Part shown: positions 1-11,119 of the stretch, in pieces
How positions within the stretch are numbered: position 1 is the first letter of the stretch
How the letters are laid out: each line of letters starts with the position of its first letter
Assembly (NCBI GenBank): GCA_949987705.1
Contig: OX465283.1
Coordinates: 9,094,207 to 9,158,206, forward strand
Direction: 5' to 3'
Source of the DNA: Thereva unica
Taxonomy: Eukaryota; Arthropoda; Insecta; Diptera; Therevidae
DNA: 64,000 nucleotides
The notes under the pieces: model-generated
Told to the model about the DNA's origin: nothing
The model's database searches: none
The model's input: only the letters and a program-made list of their open reading frames with translations
Made by a program: the position numbers and the translations under genes

Positions 1-525
1 TGGCAGTTATTTCGCTGTTTCGTAACAATTCACTTCGAAGCTCCAGCGAAATATGATGAGACGTTCATCTTCAGGTGATCCTAATAAATTGAGATTAAAT
101 ACACGTGTTCCGAAAGCTTTTCTAACACACAAGTCATGTTCACCCTCAAAAATAGTATAGTATAGTAATATAGAAGGTTGCAATACGATCTGTCTAACGT
201 TTTGAGATCATATACGTAGAAACAGGATCACGACTCTACTGGAACCAAATTCATCAAAAATAGTCGAAAGATCGCCAAATATCAATGATCGTTTTAATAT
301 GTATAAAGCGAGTTTATTAGTTTTTATCCAACTACGTAACATACAGATCAACGACCTTGATCAGCGAGAAAAGTTGATCTTTTGCGATTCTGATTCTTGC
401 AGTCATAAAAACTTTATCACTGTCCTAAAATGGTCGATCGTAAACGATCAGTATGAATATTTTAAAGGGGTAGCTTCCACGTGTTTGGCTTGGATTAAGT
501 TGTTTCCGTTTGGAGATTGAGCTCA
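1..525. other. Left flank, nothing recognised
   Basis: AT-rich sequence without a convincing gene. A 73-codon open frame at 299-520 on the plus strand has no recognisable motif and looks like chance. The stretch ends at the AATT target duplication of the transposon that starts at 530. Confidence 0.5.
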
Positions 526-732
526 AATTGAATAGGTCAAGTCAAAAACCATCCAAGTGAAGTTTTCAAAACTTTTGGGAAATTGAAAAAAACTTAATAA
601 TTTTGAATCTGTTCATTTTAAAATTTCCAAAAAAAATTGCTAGAAAGTCTCCATTATAACTGTTTGTTATTATGTATAAATAAGCGTTTCGTTGTTGTTT
701 TGACCAAAATATAAATTTTTGAATTTTAAAAT

Positions 733-813
733 CTTGGCTAGTTTTTGACTTGAGTCCTCACTTGGCTGGTTTTTGATTTGAGGTTTGAAAATTTGGCTGG
801 TATTTGCCTTGAG
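733..813 (+). repeat. Three subterminal copies of the TIR motif
   Basis: Three direct copies of a motif close to TTGGCTGGTTTTTGACTTGA lie at about 733-755, 760-782 and 791-813. They have the orientation of the right TIR, 200-280 bp inside the left end. Clustered repeats of this kind in DNA transposons are often transposase-binding sites; that role is inferred here. Confidence 0.7.
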
Positions 814-965
814 CTTGTTCCTACCCAGAAAAAATGAAGGAAAAATACACGTATAAAACTGGGTTTTGTTATACTTTTATTAAAAATAATAAAGTTACAA
901 AATAAAACTTAAAAAAATTCAGTTATACAAACAGATGAACTTCAAAATATTTAAAATATTTGTGG

Positions 966-2815
966 TTAATAATATTGTTTTTGAACATGTTTCATACATT
1001 TTTTTATTCGTCTCCGTCGGATGGCAAAGTAGGTTCTGAAACCTTTTTCTTTTATGGGTACAGAAAATGGTCGTATATACAACCTATCTTTATCAGTTGG
1101 CATTCTTAAATTTTTTGGGGTAACTTTAGGCTTCAACAAGTTGAATTTTGTCCAAACATTACTGTTCTCACCTTCAGATACTTGAATGCAGGCTGCGTTC
1201 TCAACGTAAATGATCCTTGTGTATTTTGTGATGGTGAATTTTTCTTTTTTTGAGATTACATTTTTTTTGAAGAACTGCATAAAGTAACTATTGAAACAAA
1301 ATAACTTAATATCCGCGAAAAGGACAAAATCTTGTTGTTCTTTAAAATGTGTTAACCAGTCTGATGGGACAGCAGCTCTTTCTATGTTCTTTTTTATTCT
1401 GCCTAAGCAGGCAAAGTCAATGTCGCACTGCAAAAATGAATGCCCTCTAATAGGAAAATGCTGATGTACAGTCTTAATCTTTGTTTGGTTTACAAGCGTT
1501 GTCATGAAGTGAACCATTGCGTGGTTTCTGTTCTGTCCTGTACAGGCGTCACTAAATATATACAATCTATCGCATTCCGGTCCAACTCTGTTCAAAATGA
1601 AATGATTTAGGCATGAAAGCACCTCATTTACTCCATATTTAGCATCGCATTCATTCCAGCAATAAAAGTAAGCCTTATCATCTTCATAACTGTATCTGTG
1701 AATACCAAAAGTATACATCCACATTTGGCGTAAATAAAAAATTTCACTCACCGGGAGGTGTGGCAATGGTACATGTTGCATAAAATCAAAAACTATACAT
1801 TGTACATTCTTTTTTTCCTTTGCTAAAGTTTTGGCTTTATTGAAATTTACTTTAAAAGCGTTAGCCCTTGCCAAATGAACTTTTAAGCTAATTTTTGTGT
1901 CAGCATTGGCTATGGTTGCCTTCAGTTCTGCACATGTGCCACAAACATCAGTTTTTGGCCTCCCAAATGGGAGATTAAAATTATTAATAAAATAGTTCCT
2001 GTACACATCTAGTTTTGATGCACAGCAAATCTTATCTTGATCATCTCCTTGTTTAATGAACTGTAAACAGCATGTTTCAGATTCCCTTTCTAAGAACATT
2101 CTATGCATTTTTGCCACACTTAATTCGCTTTGCAGAAAATAATTTTGAGGCATAATGGGTTTGGTACACGGGAAAGGATCGAATATGGTCATCAATTTTT
2201 TTTTAAAAGCTCTTCGTCGTATCTGTTTGGTCGGTTGTGGTGTTTACCACGACCCTCACATAAGCTATTACATTTTTGGACTTTAATGTACATAGTCGTT
2301 TTACCCTGTTGGGATTTTTTTCACCAAAAATACTGCAAAATGCTGTTCTGCAAACATTTACCTCTTCCAAGCCAACGCGTACGAAATAATAATACATTGC
2401 AGTTCTTTTCTTGCTCTTCTTTGGAGTATAAGGTTTTATACCACCTTGTAAATAAATATCCTGTTCAGTCTTGTTACCTATATTATTAAACGATTCTAAA
2501 AGTCTTTGCCGCTGATCTTCAGAAACTTTCCGAAAACAACCTTTCTTGCATCTACAATAAAACAAGGAAAATGTTGATAAATTTCTAGTATAATCTTCAT
2601 TTTTGGTAGCAGATATAAAATAATATTACTAACTTATTTGCAATCGGGTCCTACCACTTTTTTAGGAACCTCAACCCCTTTCCAAGAGGTATGAGGCAGT
2701 CCTCGCGCCTTTTGTGTTTTTATTTTGTTTCGTTTCCAAGCTGATTCATCTCTTGTTCGTCTTTTTCTTTTTATACTTTCCGATGAAAAGTCAACTTCCT
2801 CACTAATTTTATCAC
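966..2815 (-). pseudogene. Transposase of the Sola-like/DUF7869-like element, damaged
   Basis: The main open frame, complement(966..2195), encodes 409 residues. Candidate acidic catalytic residues are D137 (IVFDF), D216 (FSDACTGQNRN) and D258/D260 in a GHSF..CDID segment, with a CxxC pair at 85-88. The N-terminal part is in another frame at complement(2203..2551) and holds KKGCF and a RVGLEEVNVC segment typical of these proteins. The two frames break at a run of nine A on the coding strand (2196-2204), so one indel would explain the shift. A further upstream exon, complement(2638..about 2813), reads basic sequence ending GPDCK. Joining it to the next exon at 2551 removes an 86-bp intron with a normal TTGTAG acceptor, but the donor reads ATAAGT instead of GTAAGT. 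No start codon was identified. A homopolymer sequencing error is a possible alternative for the frameshift. Confidence 0.65.
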
Positions 2816-3314
2816 TTCAGAGATTGCAGAGACTGCAGAGATTGAATTGCAATGCCCAAAAGTCTGACGAAATCGTTAAATATGATTTATTCGGGGATTC
2901 CCCTATTTATTTCGTTCGCAGCTTTTTTTCCTGAACTCAGCTACAACTGAAGGTTCTGCAAAGGTGGCGTGACATTGGTTGTCAAAAGGTGGTCGCCACA
3001 GACTCAACAAAAACTATGACCAAACAAGAAAATAAATAACTCTTCTAAAAAGAAACCTTTTTGGCAGATGGTACTTTGCAGTTCCAGCAATTACTCTTGC
3101 CATATCACAGCAAGAAGTAGCCAAGTACTTTGACTTGGCTGCTTCTTGCCTTAGCACAATATTTGGTCGCCTTGTAGAACCCATTTAGGAATACAAACAG
3201 GTCTTCTTTTTGCTTGCACATTGTGTGTCATGCATTAAACAATAAAAAAATGCAAAAAAACGTTTTTCGAAAAAATGGTGACTTGGCTGGTTTTTGACTT
3301 GACCTATTCAATTT

Positions 3315-3879
3315 GGTTTCCCAATTACAAGTCGAATTTAAGGGATTTTTGAAATTGATCTTTCTTAGACAACTAAATTACTACTAAAGACTTTTGCGTT
3401 CGATGCAACAATAATATTTCCAGTTGACCTTATTTGTGTGGATGTCGAACTTCGCGTTACTTTAAACTGTTGAAATTACAAAACTGAGGTTTTTCTGCTG
3501 CAATTTTGTTATTGCCTTTGTTAATAAGTTGATTAGAGTCTCATTACTGTCAATCTTGCAATATATTGCATGCATGATCGTTGGCATTTGTTTGCTGAAA
3601 TTGCAGCCATTATTTCTAGTTAGTCTTCAATTCTTTTACTTAAACAATCGATCGTTGAATAAGTCTTATTCTGTTGGGTTTAGCATTTTATTTTTAATCG
3701 TTGTTTGATATTTTATGACGTAATACGGTTTTTAGATCGCGTTTAGATCTTTCAGTGATCTTGCCTTCAATGTTGTCAAAACTTAGTCTAGTTTTTTTTT
3801 TCTTTTCAATAATTTTCAGGGATACACATTCTGAGGTACTACGCTCAAATAGCGTGGAGATTTCTGGTAGCAAACCGTA
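3315..3879. other. Intergenic, nothing recognised
   Basis: AT-rich sequence between the DNA transposon and a LINE 3' scrap. No coding or repeat structure was supported. Confidence 0.4.
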
Positions 3880-4025
3880 TGGGGTGCGACAGGGAGGGAG
3901 ACCCAACCTTCGCTGGAAGGACAGCGTAGATCAAGAGCCTCAGAGCTTAGGGGTGCCATACCGGATGACATCGGCTCAGAATTGGGACCGTTGAAGAGCC
4001 GTTAAAGAAGAAGAAGAAGAAAAAA
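3880..4025 (+). mobile_element. 3' end of a non-LTR retrotransposon (RTE-like), 5' truncated
   Basis: The plus strand encodes the end of a LINE polyprotein: GRPNLRWKDSVD, then about 25 further residues including SAQNWDR. An imperfect GAA-repeat tail follows at 4007-4022. The G-R-P-x-x-R-W-x-D signature is the usual C-terminus of RTE/CR1-type reverse transcriptase ORFs. The body of the element is missing, as expected of a 5'-truncated insertion. Confidence 0.7.
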
Positions 4026-6011
4026 CATTATTGACAGCACTATTTGACCCAAAAAATCACGATGAACTAAGCCGTTGAAATTAAAAGAACTCAACCTGCA
4101 AGACGTTCATATTCCACCGAAGGGTCGTGCCCCTTCAAGAAGCTTCAATCAGGACTTAGTTTCTATGTTTAATGGCAAGAATGTACAATCTACCAATCTG
4201 TATATATGTAGATGCTAACTTAGAGTTAATTCTAGAAAAAACATCCCGATTCTTTTGTTTAAGAGGTCTAACCAAACCAACTCAACTTGGGTCCAAAATT
4301 TCCGCGGCCACTCTTGGGCTGAACAGGTCCAGCAGTTTGCCCACTATCTCCGAGTAGTCAGAGGATAGGTGGATTCGAAGTTCGAACTATTAAAAACGGC
4401 GGAGTGGGGAGAAGGGGGTTCCGTCGTTCAAGGGATATGTCTGCCGAAATTTTCTGAAATGCTCTAATTAGCGAGGTATGAGGGAATAACAATAAAAATT
4501 CCAGGAGCCTCAAGATGCAAAATATGTGTTGAGGATATTATAGAAGATATCAGGAACTAGAACTAACAAACTTCGTAGCGCTTTCTTAGTAGTTTAGAGT
4601 TTAAAAGCCAGAAGAGCATTTTGACAACAACGACTTCTACTGTGTAGCATTTCGGGATCTTTAGCAGCCAGTGCTCTTTGTACACCTCGACCAGTAATAC
4701 CAGGGTGTTCTGAAAGGTTTCCGACTTCAACGTGAGGATGGCAGCATTCGTCAATAAAAGCTAGTGAATGTAAGTCTTTTTGACAGTTACTTACCAAAAT
4801 TTCAACCATTTTGGACGCGCAGTTGTTATGAGGGTTTTGGGAAAATTATGAGTGAGTGAGTGATGATGAAATGATGAATTATACTCTGTGTGCGGGGACT
4901 CTGCACTATCATTTACCACGGTTAAATTTTGGGCAGATGAATTTAAGCGTGGCCGTGGGAGATTGAGAAACGATGAACGTTTGGGATGTCCAAAAACTAC
5001 AACGCTCACATCGACTCACATGAGACTCACACTCTTGTGACTGCGTTGTGACTTGTGACTGCTTTTGTATCATCACCCTAAGATATGATTACAGTATACT
5101 TGAACTTATAACTTCCTTCGATTTTGTATCTCCTGGAGGAGCCACGCACTGTGGTCTTGTTTGTATCCTTAATTCTTCAGAGTCCCACTTTTGGCGTTCA
5201 CGATCGATAGTTTGAATTCGACAGTTGGAGTTTTATTTGACGGTCAATGGAGTCTTCAATTCTAAACAGGGACTCATATCATTGAGTATGCTTAGGCGAC
5301 TAATCCTCCAGGCTAAACTTTTTTCTTCACATCAGAGCTGACAATATTCTTCTTTGTGTGTTCTCTAGGCGATTGCTGCTTTGCTCTGTTCGCAGTAAGT
5401 ATTTAAACATTTAGTAGCCAGTTTTCAGTCAACACAAAGCTTTTCTGGGAAATAATGTACTATCGGAGTAACATACCAACAACATAAAGTGCTCCGAGTC
5501 GGCGCGGCGCCATGACATTGGTATCATCATCAGGCTCAAAAGCAGACGGCATTCTATCAGCGCGTGACTTTATTGGTTGTCAGTGATTCCAAGAAGAGAT
5601 ACCCAGGCAGCTTTGTGGGATTTCTTAGGTGCAAATCTGATACAGGAAATTACTAGGGAGTTCAGAAAGCGGGGCTCTTGTGTGCTCCGTGGAGCTATCC
5701 AATTCCACTCTGACCTTCGTTGCCCTAGCCTTCTCCTTCATAAAAGTCGCATGAGTATGGGAAGGAAACCGAAGGTCCATCCTGAGAGGAGATCGTTAAA
5801 CGACAGTGCAAGTACTACTGCCTTATATCTTTACATCGTGGCTTGGTAGGCCCGATCGTACTAGTGCATTCCTTTCAGGACAGCTTTCTGTGACATTTTG
5901 ATCCTTGCGAGTTTTACAGGGGTAAAGAACGCAGACAAACTTGTTTTAACTTACACCATTCAAAACTTAGCTAACATAGAATAATCTGAAAGTGAATGAG
6001 AGCATCGTAGA
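4026..6011. other. Intergenic, nothing recognised
   Basis: Several short open frames on both strands have no recognisable motifs. I see no RNA gene or repeat with definable ends here. Confidence 0.4.
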
Positions 6012-6015
6012 TTAG

Positions 6016-6289
6016 CACTATTCCTACCGACACTTCACATATACCTATTCCTACCGCGGCCGGTCAAATGACCGGTCTTTCACAACTTATATTTTTCAAT
6101 ATTTAATGCAGACCAGCGAATAATAGCCAGCTTACCAGTATAAAAATATATTTTCTTTTATTCAATTTATTCACACATATATATGAGGAAAAGTCATAAA
6201 GTTTAAAGGCGATTCGCTTACGTTGAATGTAGAAAATTCCAATTGAAAATTTAAAAACGGTCATTTGACCGGTCCCGGTAGGAATAGTG
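6016..6289. mobile_element. 274-bp MITE with 14-bp TIRs and TTAG duplication
   Basis: The left end CACTATTCCTACCG (6016-6029) is matched by its reverse complement at 6276-6289. TTAG flanks both sides (6012-6015 and 6290-6293). Just inside each end is the palindrome GGTCAAATGACC. The left end carries a second copy of the TTCCTACCG motif about 25 bp further in. There is no coding capacity. The 4-bp TTAR-type duplication hints at a piggyBac-derived nonautonomous element, but this is not proved. Confidence 0.75.
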
Positions 6290-6894
6290 TTAGAACCTTT
6301 GGGTCCAAGTCATGTACACGATCAGTCATGTGTTATATAAAATGTTAAGGCTCACCACGCATATCGTATGGATGCGAGCAGCGTAGGGTTACCTCAAGCT
6401 TAGTAGCTTTTGACATTTGCCTGTTAAATTATTACAGCGGTTCTGAATTTACGTTCTAGGGTAGTCTATGTGACTTGTGACCGGTGACTTGTGTAAGGGT
6501 CACAGAAGTCTTGACCCGAATATCCTGATCGCGGTATGAAATGCTAGAATATGATAGCCAATTCGTTCACTGGCCAGCCACGAATTTAGCCCACGGGGGC
6601 CTATAGATCACCAGATCACCACACGAAATAACCTGACCTTCTGGATAACTTTTTGTAGGTCTTTTTTGTTATCTCTGTAAGGAGGGCTGTTGACTGCGGT
6701 GGGTATTCGCAATCCAACCATTCCCAATACTGTTTGACTATCAAGATTGAAAGTGAATCGGTCTATTCAGTATATTCGGTAAGATAGTTGCGAAAACGCC
6801 ACAACGAAAATAATCGGTTTGTACTTCAACGACTTACAAATTGTCAAATTAATTAAAAAAACTGATTTAAAACTAAATAAGAAAACAATTTATT

Positions 6895-9800
6895 CTAAAT
6901 TTTTAAAACTTCAACAAGACAAGGATTTTTTATTTTCAGAGAAATATCCTCTATGTACTGCAAATCTTCCATTTTGGTATCGGTTCTAAATCTATACTTA
7001 CGAAATATCCTAGCCAAAAATACTTTACTCATCATCGACGCGTACTTGGAGCCTAGAAGAAGAAAGAAACAAAAAATTCATTTTGTAAAAGAGAAAAAAT
7101 ACCACAACATTACTTACCTATGCACGTCCTTATACCCTTTAAGAAAGGAACATATGCGTAAGGATGAAGCTTAGCTAAATTATCGGGATGACAATGATCC
7201 GGATCAAATTGGTCAGCCTTGTCGCCCCAAATATCTTTGTTTCGTTGTGCATTGAAAACGTTGAGAAGGACTTGTGTTCCTTTTGGTATGGTAAGTCCGT
7301 TTCGAAGCGTAAAGTCACTTGTGACATCATGGACTACAATAGGTATAGAAGGCATCATTCTCAGTGACTCGTTGAAAACCATGTTTAGGTATTTTAGATC
7401 CTTTATATCTTCGTATGATATGTCTGCATCTGGATCACCTGGGAGATGTTCGGCTAATTCTTCGATTAGTTTGTCTTGATGTTCTGGATACATTGCCAGG
7501 CAGATTAGAGTGGCGAAGAGATGCGATGATGATGTTTCGAAGGACTGTCAAAAGTAACGGTGTTTGTTAATGGCTGATTTAAAACTATGAAACCTATAAA
7601 AACTTAGCAGTCCTCCCAATTATTCCCAAAACTAAGCCGGAATCTAGCACATGTCTAATGGTGAGTTTAGAAGGTCATAATCATTATCGTTTAGACGGTC
7701 ATAATTTGTGCACATTATTTCTGTCATAAAAATTGGCAAAAAATTCGTGTCATAAAAGTTGTCATTATAATGACATCCTTTAAACACCGTGTTTATACGA
7801 CGACCGTCCACAGTACGCCTGAGTGAAAATTCTACTTTTTTAAATACAGCCCGATACAGGCACGTACCAATAAAAGTCGCACGGAATAGTCCAAACAAAG
7901 CACGGTACGCTCACATTTCCTTAGACTAAAAGGAACAAAATTGGAGCTTCACGAAATTGTATAGCACCTTGACACGCGGCCATTTTTGTCATAAATGCAT
8001 GTGTCGAAGCTATTGGATGAAGAAAACGGGCAATTATCTTAGTAACCATAATTTGTGGTATTAGCAAACTCAGTAAACCGGTTCTCGCTTGATTGCGTAG
8101 GTCAAGCAGCATTGGACGTGGTTACTAATTAGTTGGGGGACTATTTGGAAAAATGACGCTATACAGGAATTGGGGGGCACCTGTCACCTACCTAGGCCAA
8201 ACACCAAATTTAAGTGAAATCAGCACGTACATAGACAATTTTGTGAGCTGTGCACGCAAATCTCCGTGAAGAAAAGAAGTCTGCTATTACCGTTGTAAAC
8301 AGACTGAGAATGAATAATCGCCAGTACGATAGCATGAACCGAGGAGATTTTGCAGGCAGTATAGTATAGAAGAGATTCCGACGGCAGATTTTTTTTTATA
8401 TGGCAGTCCTAAGATCAGGAATTACCTTTTGTACTACCGCTCAATCATGGCTAACCGGTTGGTTGCGTCATGTCGCAATGTCTAGTAGAAAACTTATGAA
8501 ACTTATCAGGACGGTGCTGAAGGCAATGGCGGTAAATCTTGAGTTTGCAAATTCTTGAATGTTGTAAATGTTCGGAAATATAGTCTATGAATAGTCGGGC
8601 GAATTCGGGATTCTGTAACGTTCACGAAAACGGCTTTTGTAAGGTTAGTAATAATTTGAATGGTGTTTTGGTGTTTGGAGTAACATTATGGCCGACATTG
8701 AAGAAGCGACGTCGAGGCAGGAGTACTAGACTTACCAGACAATCCGGCGGTTATGCGGCATAAACAAAATAGACCAAAGACAACATCAAAATTCGGATGG
8801 AACTTTCGTGACTTCTCCCGATGGGCGCCTGAAGCTGGGGTGCGCCATCTAGACCTTCGATATTTCAACATTGAATAACTCTGCCATTTTTTAGCCAATT
8901 TAGACAAATGTGGACGTTTTTTAAACGCCATTCAGTACCCTTTTATATATGAGTCTATACCTCCCGAAATTGTAGCGCTTTACATTGAAAGCAATAGAAT
9001 TTTTCAGATAGTCAAACTGGTATCAAGGTACTCTCGTAATTGAATTTTTTTTACGAAATAGTTGCAAGATGCTCAGACGCACTCCAGCGAGCCTGACTAG
9101 GAAAACTAAGAACTCCGTTCTGCTGTATTACCAGACATTGGGGTATCGAGGGCAATGAGGCTACGATCAAGCTCAAGAGAGAGGGATCTGAGATGCTGGT
9201 AAAGCTTTGTGTTCAGAATTGGGGCTCCAGACTAAAAATCGCTTCAATATTTATTTGAGGTATTCAGAGTGATTTTTGAGTACTTACAAACTGCACTCTC
9301 CCTTTACAATTTTTGTCAGCACTCAAAAATCACTCCGAACTCCTAAAATTTTTGTTTGAAACAATTTTAGGCTGGATATGTATAGACTTTTACACAACCA
9401 ATTTAAAACAGAGGAGCTCCCATTGCATAACAAATTATGATATTATCGTTTAAAAATAAAACAAAAACTCACTTACAGCCACTATAAATGTGAGGGTATT
9501 ATCGTGCAATTCCTGCTGTGTTAATTGACCATTATTCTCTAATTCAAGTGCTTTCTTCAGGAAAATGCTATTCTTTTGCTCTACAAAATCCTTATCTTCC
9601 TGTTCTTTAGTTTTAATCCCACTATTGACCAACTTAAATAAAAAAAAATTTGTTTTTATTGCTCAGAAACAGACATTTTTTTTTTGTTAACTTACATTAA
9701 ACACAGTGCTCATAAACAATTCCCTGTACTGTACCTGCAGCTTATGGAAATTTGTTAGTCGATAAATCCATTCAACTGATAACCATGGCCGATATATTCG

Positions 9801-11056
9801 ATTTACCATCACTTCCAATTGGCTGAAATTTATTTATTTATTTATTTATATTTTTTAATTAAAAAACACTAACCCCGTGATTGCTTTTGTTATATTTTTA
9901 TTATCATTCTCAGTAAAAGCAAGCTCTGAACCACACATAGTTTCTGGGAAAAATTTAAAATTAATATTAAGTTAATTTATTTATTTATTTATTTTATTAA
10001 TTTACGCATTGCCACATCCAAAACGATTTTTTGAATAATTTCCCTAAGATCGAAAGGTCCTTTATCGATTTTTTGATCAAAATCCTTTGATATATTGCTG
10101 GCGTTTTTGTTGAATATATCGAAAAATGTTAATAGTACATTATGGCTAAAGCAGGAGGTGAACAGCCGCTTGAAACGCATCCAGTTATTATCTTTGAAAA
10201 GACAAAGTTGCACATTAATTATGGAAGTGTCTTATCGGACCAGAGTCGACGACAGAGTTGACGAGAGTCGACGACAGAGTTGACGAGGGTCGACCGAGTT
10301 GACGACAGAGTCGACCGAGTTGACGACAGAATCGACTGAGTTGACGAAAGAGTCGACCGAGTTGACTAAAGAGTCAGAGAGAGAGTTGACTGACTCTTTC
10401 GCCAACTCGGTCGACTCTTTCGTCAACTCGGTCGACTCTTTCGTCAACTCGGTCGACCCTGTCGTAAGCTCGGTCGACCCTGTCGTCAGCTCGGTTGACT
10501 CTGTCGTCAACTCAGTCGACTCGGTCGACTCTGGTCAACTCTGTCGTCGACTCTGCATCCGACAAGACACTTCCATTAATTATTATAAATTACAAAACTA
10601 TTATTTTTTATTTTATTTTTATTTTTTTCACACACTCACATTTGGCCGTTAATATCGATTCACCAACAACAGTTTTTGCTACATCGAACAGTACACTTTT
10701 GTCACAGCATTCCTTTGCATTTAGGATATCCTGCATGGACTCTGCATCCTCGATATACAGGATACATTTGGTCCCAATCCAACATGTTAACGGTGGCTTA
10801 TAGTATAGCTTTAGATTGCAAAATGTCCGCATAAGTTCTGTTTTGAAATAAAACACTTTATTAAATTCACACTTTTTTTTTAGGAAATTTATTATTATTT
10901 ATTACCCTCAGGATTTTTTATTTGCAATGATATCCCAACAAATGGTAAACCCAAAGGACCTCGGCACTTCCATGCCAGCATATAAAACTCACGACGGCAC
11001 CACAGGAAATAACCCAACAGAGAACTCAAAAATAATAATAGTACTAATAACATCAT
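6895..11056 (-). CDS. Cytochrome P450, CYP4 clan (P450 gene 1), complete
   Basis: Haem-thiolate monooxygenase, expected in the ER membrane and reduced by NADPH-P450 reductase. Exons on the minus strand: 10906-11056, 10640-10837, 10006-10191, 9874-9943, 9696-9822, 9477-9632, 7118-7544, 6895-7052. All introns are GT-AG. The join is open for 490 codons plus stop. Residues 1-20 form a hydrophobic signal anchor, followed by a proline/glycine hinge (RGPLGLPFVG). The I-helix reads ASFETS around E299-T300. The K-helix ExxR is ESLR (E355, R358). The PERF-like segment is FDPDH, with His for Arg. The haem loop is FLKGIRTCIG with ligand C437. The start is the first of two ATGs just below a TATA box. AATAAA lies immediately after the stop (complement 6889-6894). 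The physiological substrate and CYP subfamily cannot be told from sequence. The gene is a paralogue of the two P450 copies further right, in the same orientation. Confidence 0.93.
7545..9476 (-). other. Intron 6 of P450 gene 1
   Basis: A 1.93-kb intron bounded by GTAAGT (9471-9476) and a TTTGACAG acceptor (ending 7545). It contains a RTE-like fragment at 8685-8850 and a near-perfect 17-bp direct repeat (GTTTAGAMGGTCATAAT) at about 7669-7706. The short open frames here are not supported as genes. Confidence 0.7.
8685..8850 (+). mobile_element. Internal fragment of the RTE-like LINE seen at 30.2-33.4 kb
   Basis: The plus strand closely resembles 31083-31230 in the linker between endonuclease and reverse transcriptase. 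Shared words include TGGCCGACATNGAAGAAGCG and TCGGATGGAACTTT. It is cut at both ends and has frameshifts and deletions. It shows that this LINE family has also colonised gene 1. Confidence 0.75.
10223..10574. mobile_element. Foldback-type element made of 21-bp tandem repeats, 9-bp TSD
   Basis: The whole 352 bp is one inverted repeat. The left end GGAAGTGTCTTATCGGA is matched by the reverse complement of the right end (10558-10574, one mismatch). Inside, a 21-bp unit close to GTCGACCGAGTTGACGACAGA is repeated in one direction to about 10380 and in the opposite direction from about 10386 to 10550. ATTAATTAT flanks both sides (10214-10222 and 10575-10583). Long TIRs built of short tandem repeats with 9-bp target duplications are the hallmark of foldback/Mutator-related elements. 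It lies 23 bp upstream of exon 3 of P450 gene 1 (transcript sense), in intron 3. Apparent TES/ELT-rich open frames on both strands are translation of the repeat. Confidence 0.88.
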
Positions 11057-11111
11057 GTTTCCGCTTAGAGCCACAACAAGACACTAACTATCCAGATTAG
11101 GTCGGTTGCTA

Positions 11112-11119
11112 TATTTATA
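11112..11119 (-). promoter_or_regulatory. TATA box of P450 gene 1
   Basis: TATAAATA on the minus strand, 55 bp upstream of the first ATG. The same octamer lies 51 bp upstream of the ATG of P450 gene 2. That shared octamer and spacing support it as the core promoter. Confidence 0.6.

Larger units (their letters stand above)
530..3309 (-). mobile_element. Sola-like / DUF7869-like DDE DNA transposon, 2.78 kb, with TIRs
   Basis: The ends are inverted repeats. The left end starts GAATAGGTCAAGTCAAAAAC at 530, and the right end at 3281-3309 is its reverse complement with one mismatch over the terminal 29 bp. AATT flanks both ends (526-529 and 3310-3313), which fits a 4-bp target-site duplication, although AATT is palindromic and so weak evidence alone. 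The interior carries a minus-strand transposase-like gene (966-2815) and three extra copies of the terminal motif near the left end. An AATAAA lies after the transposase stop at complement 876-881. The class is inferred from the catalytic-core layout of the protein and from the 4-bp duplication; I cannot separate Sola from other DUF7869-type families by eye. Confidence 0.75.

Noticed and set aside
7644..7920. Possible MITE in P450 gene 1 intron 6 (direct repeat GTTTAGA.GGTCATAAT and weak inverted ends)
   Set aside because: The inverted ends match too poorly and no target duplication was found.
10232..10652. Overlapping open frames on both strands rich in TES, ELT and SVD residues, resembling a repetitive secreted protein
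   Set aside because: They are translation of the 21-bp repeats of the foldback element inside a P450 intron and exist on both strands at once.
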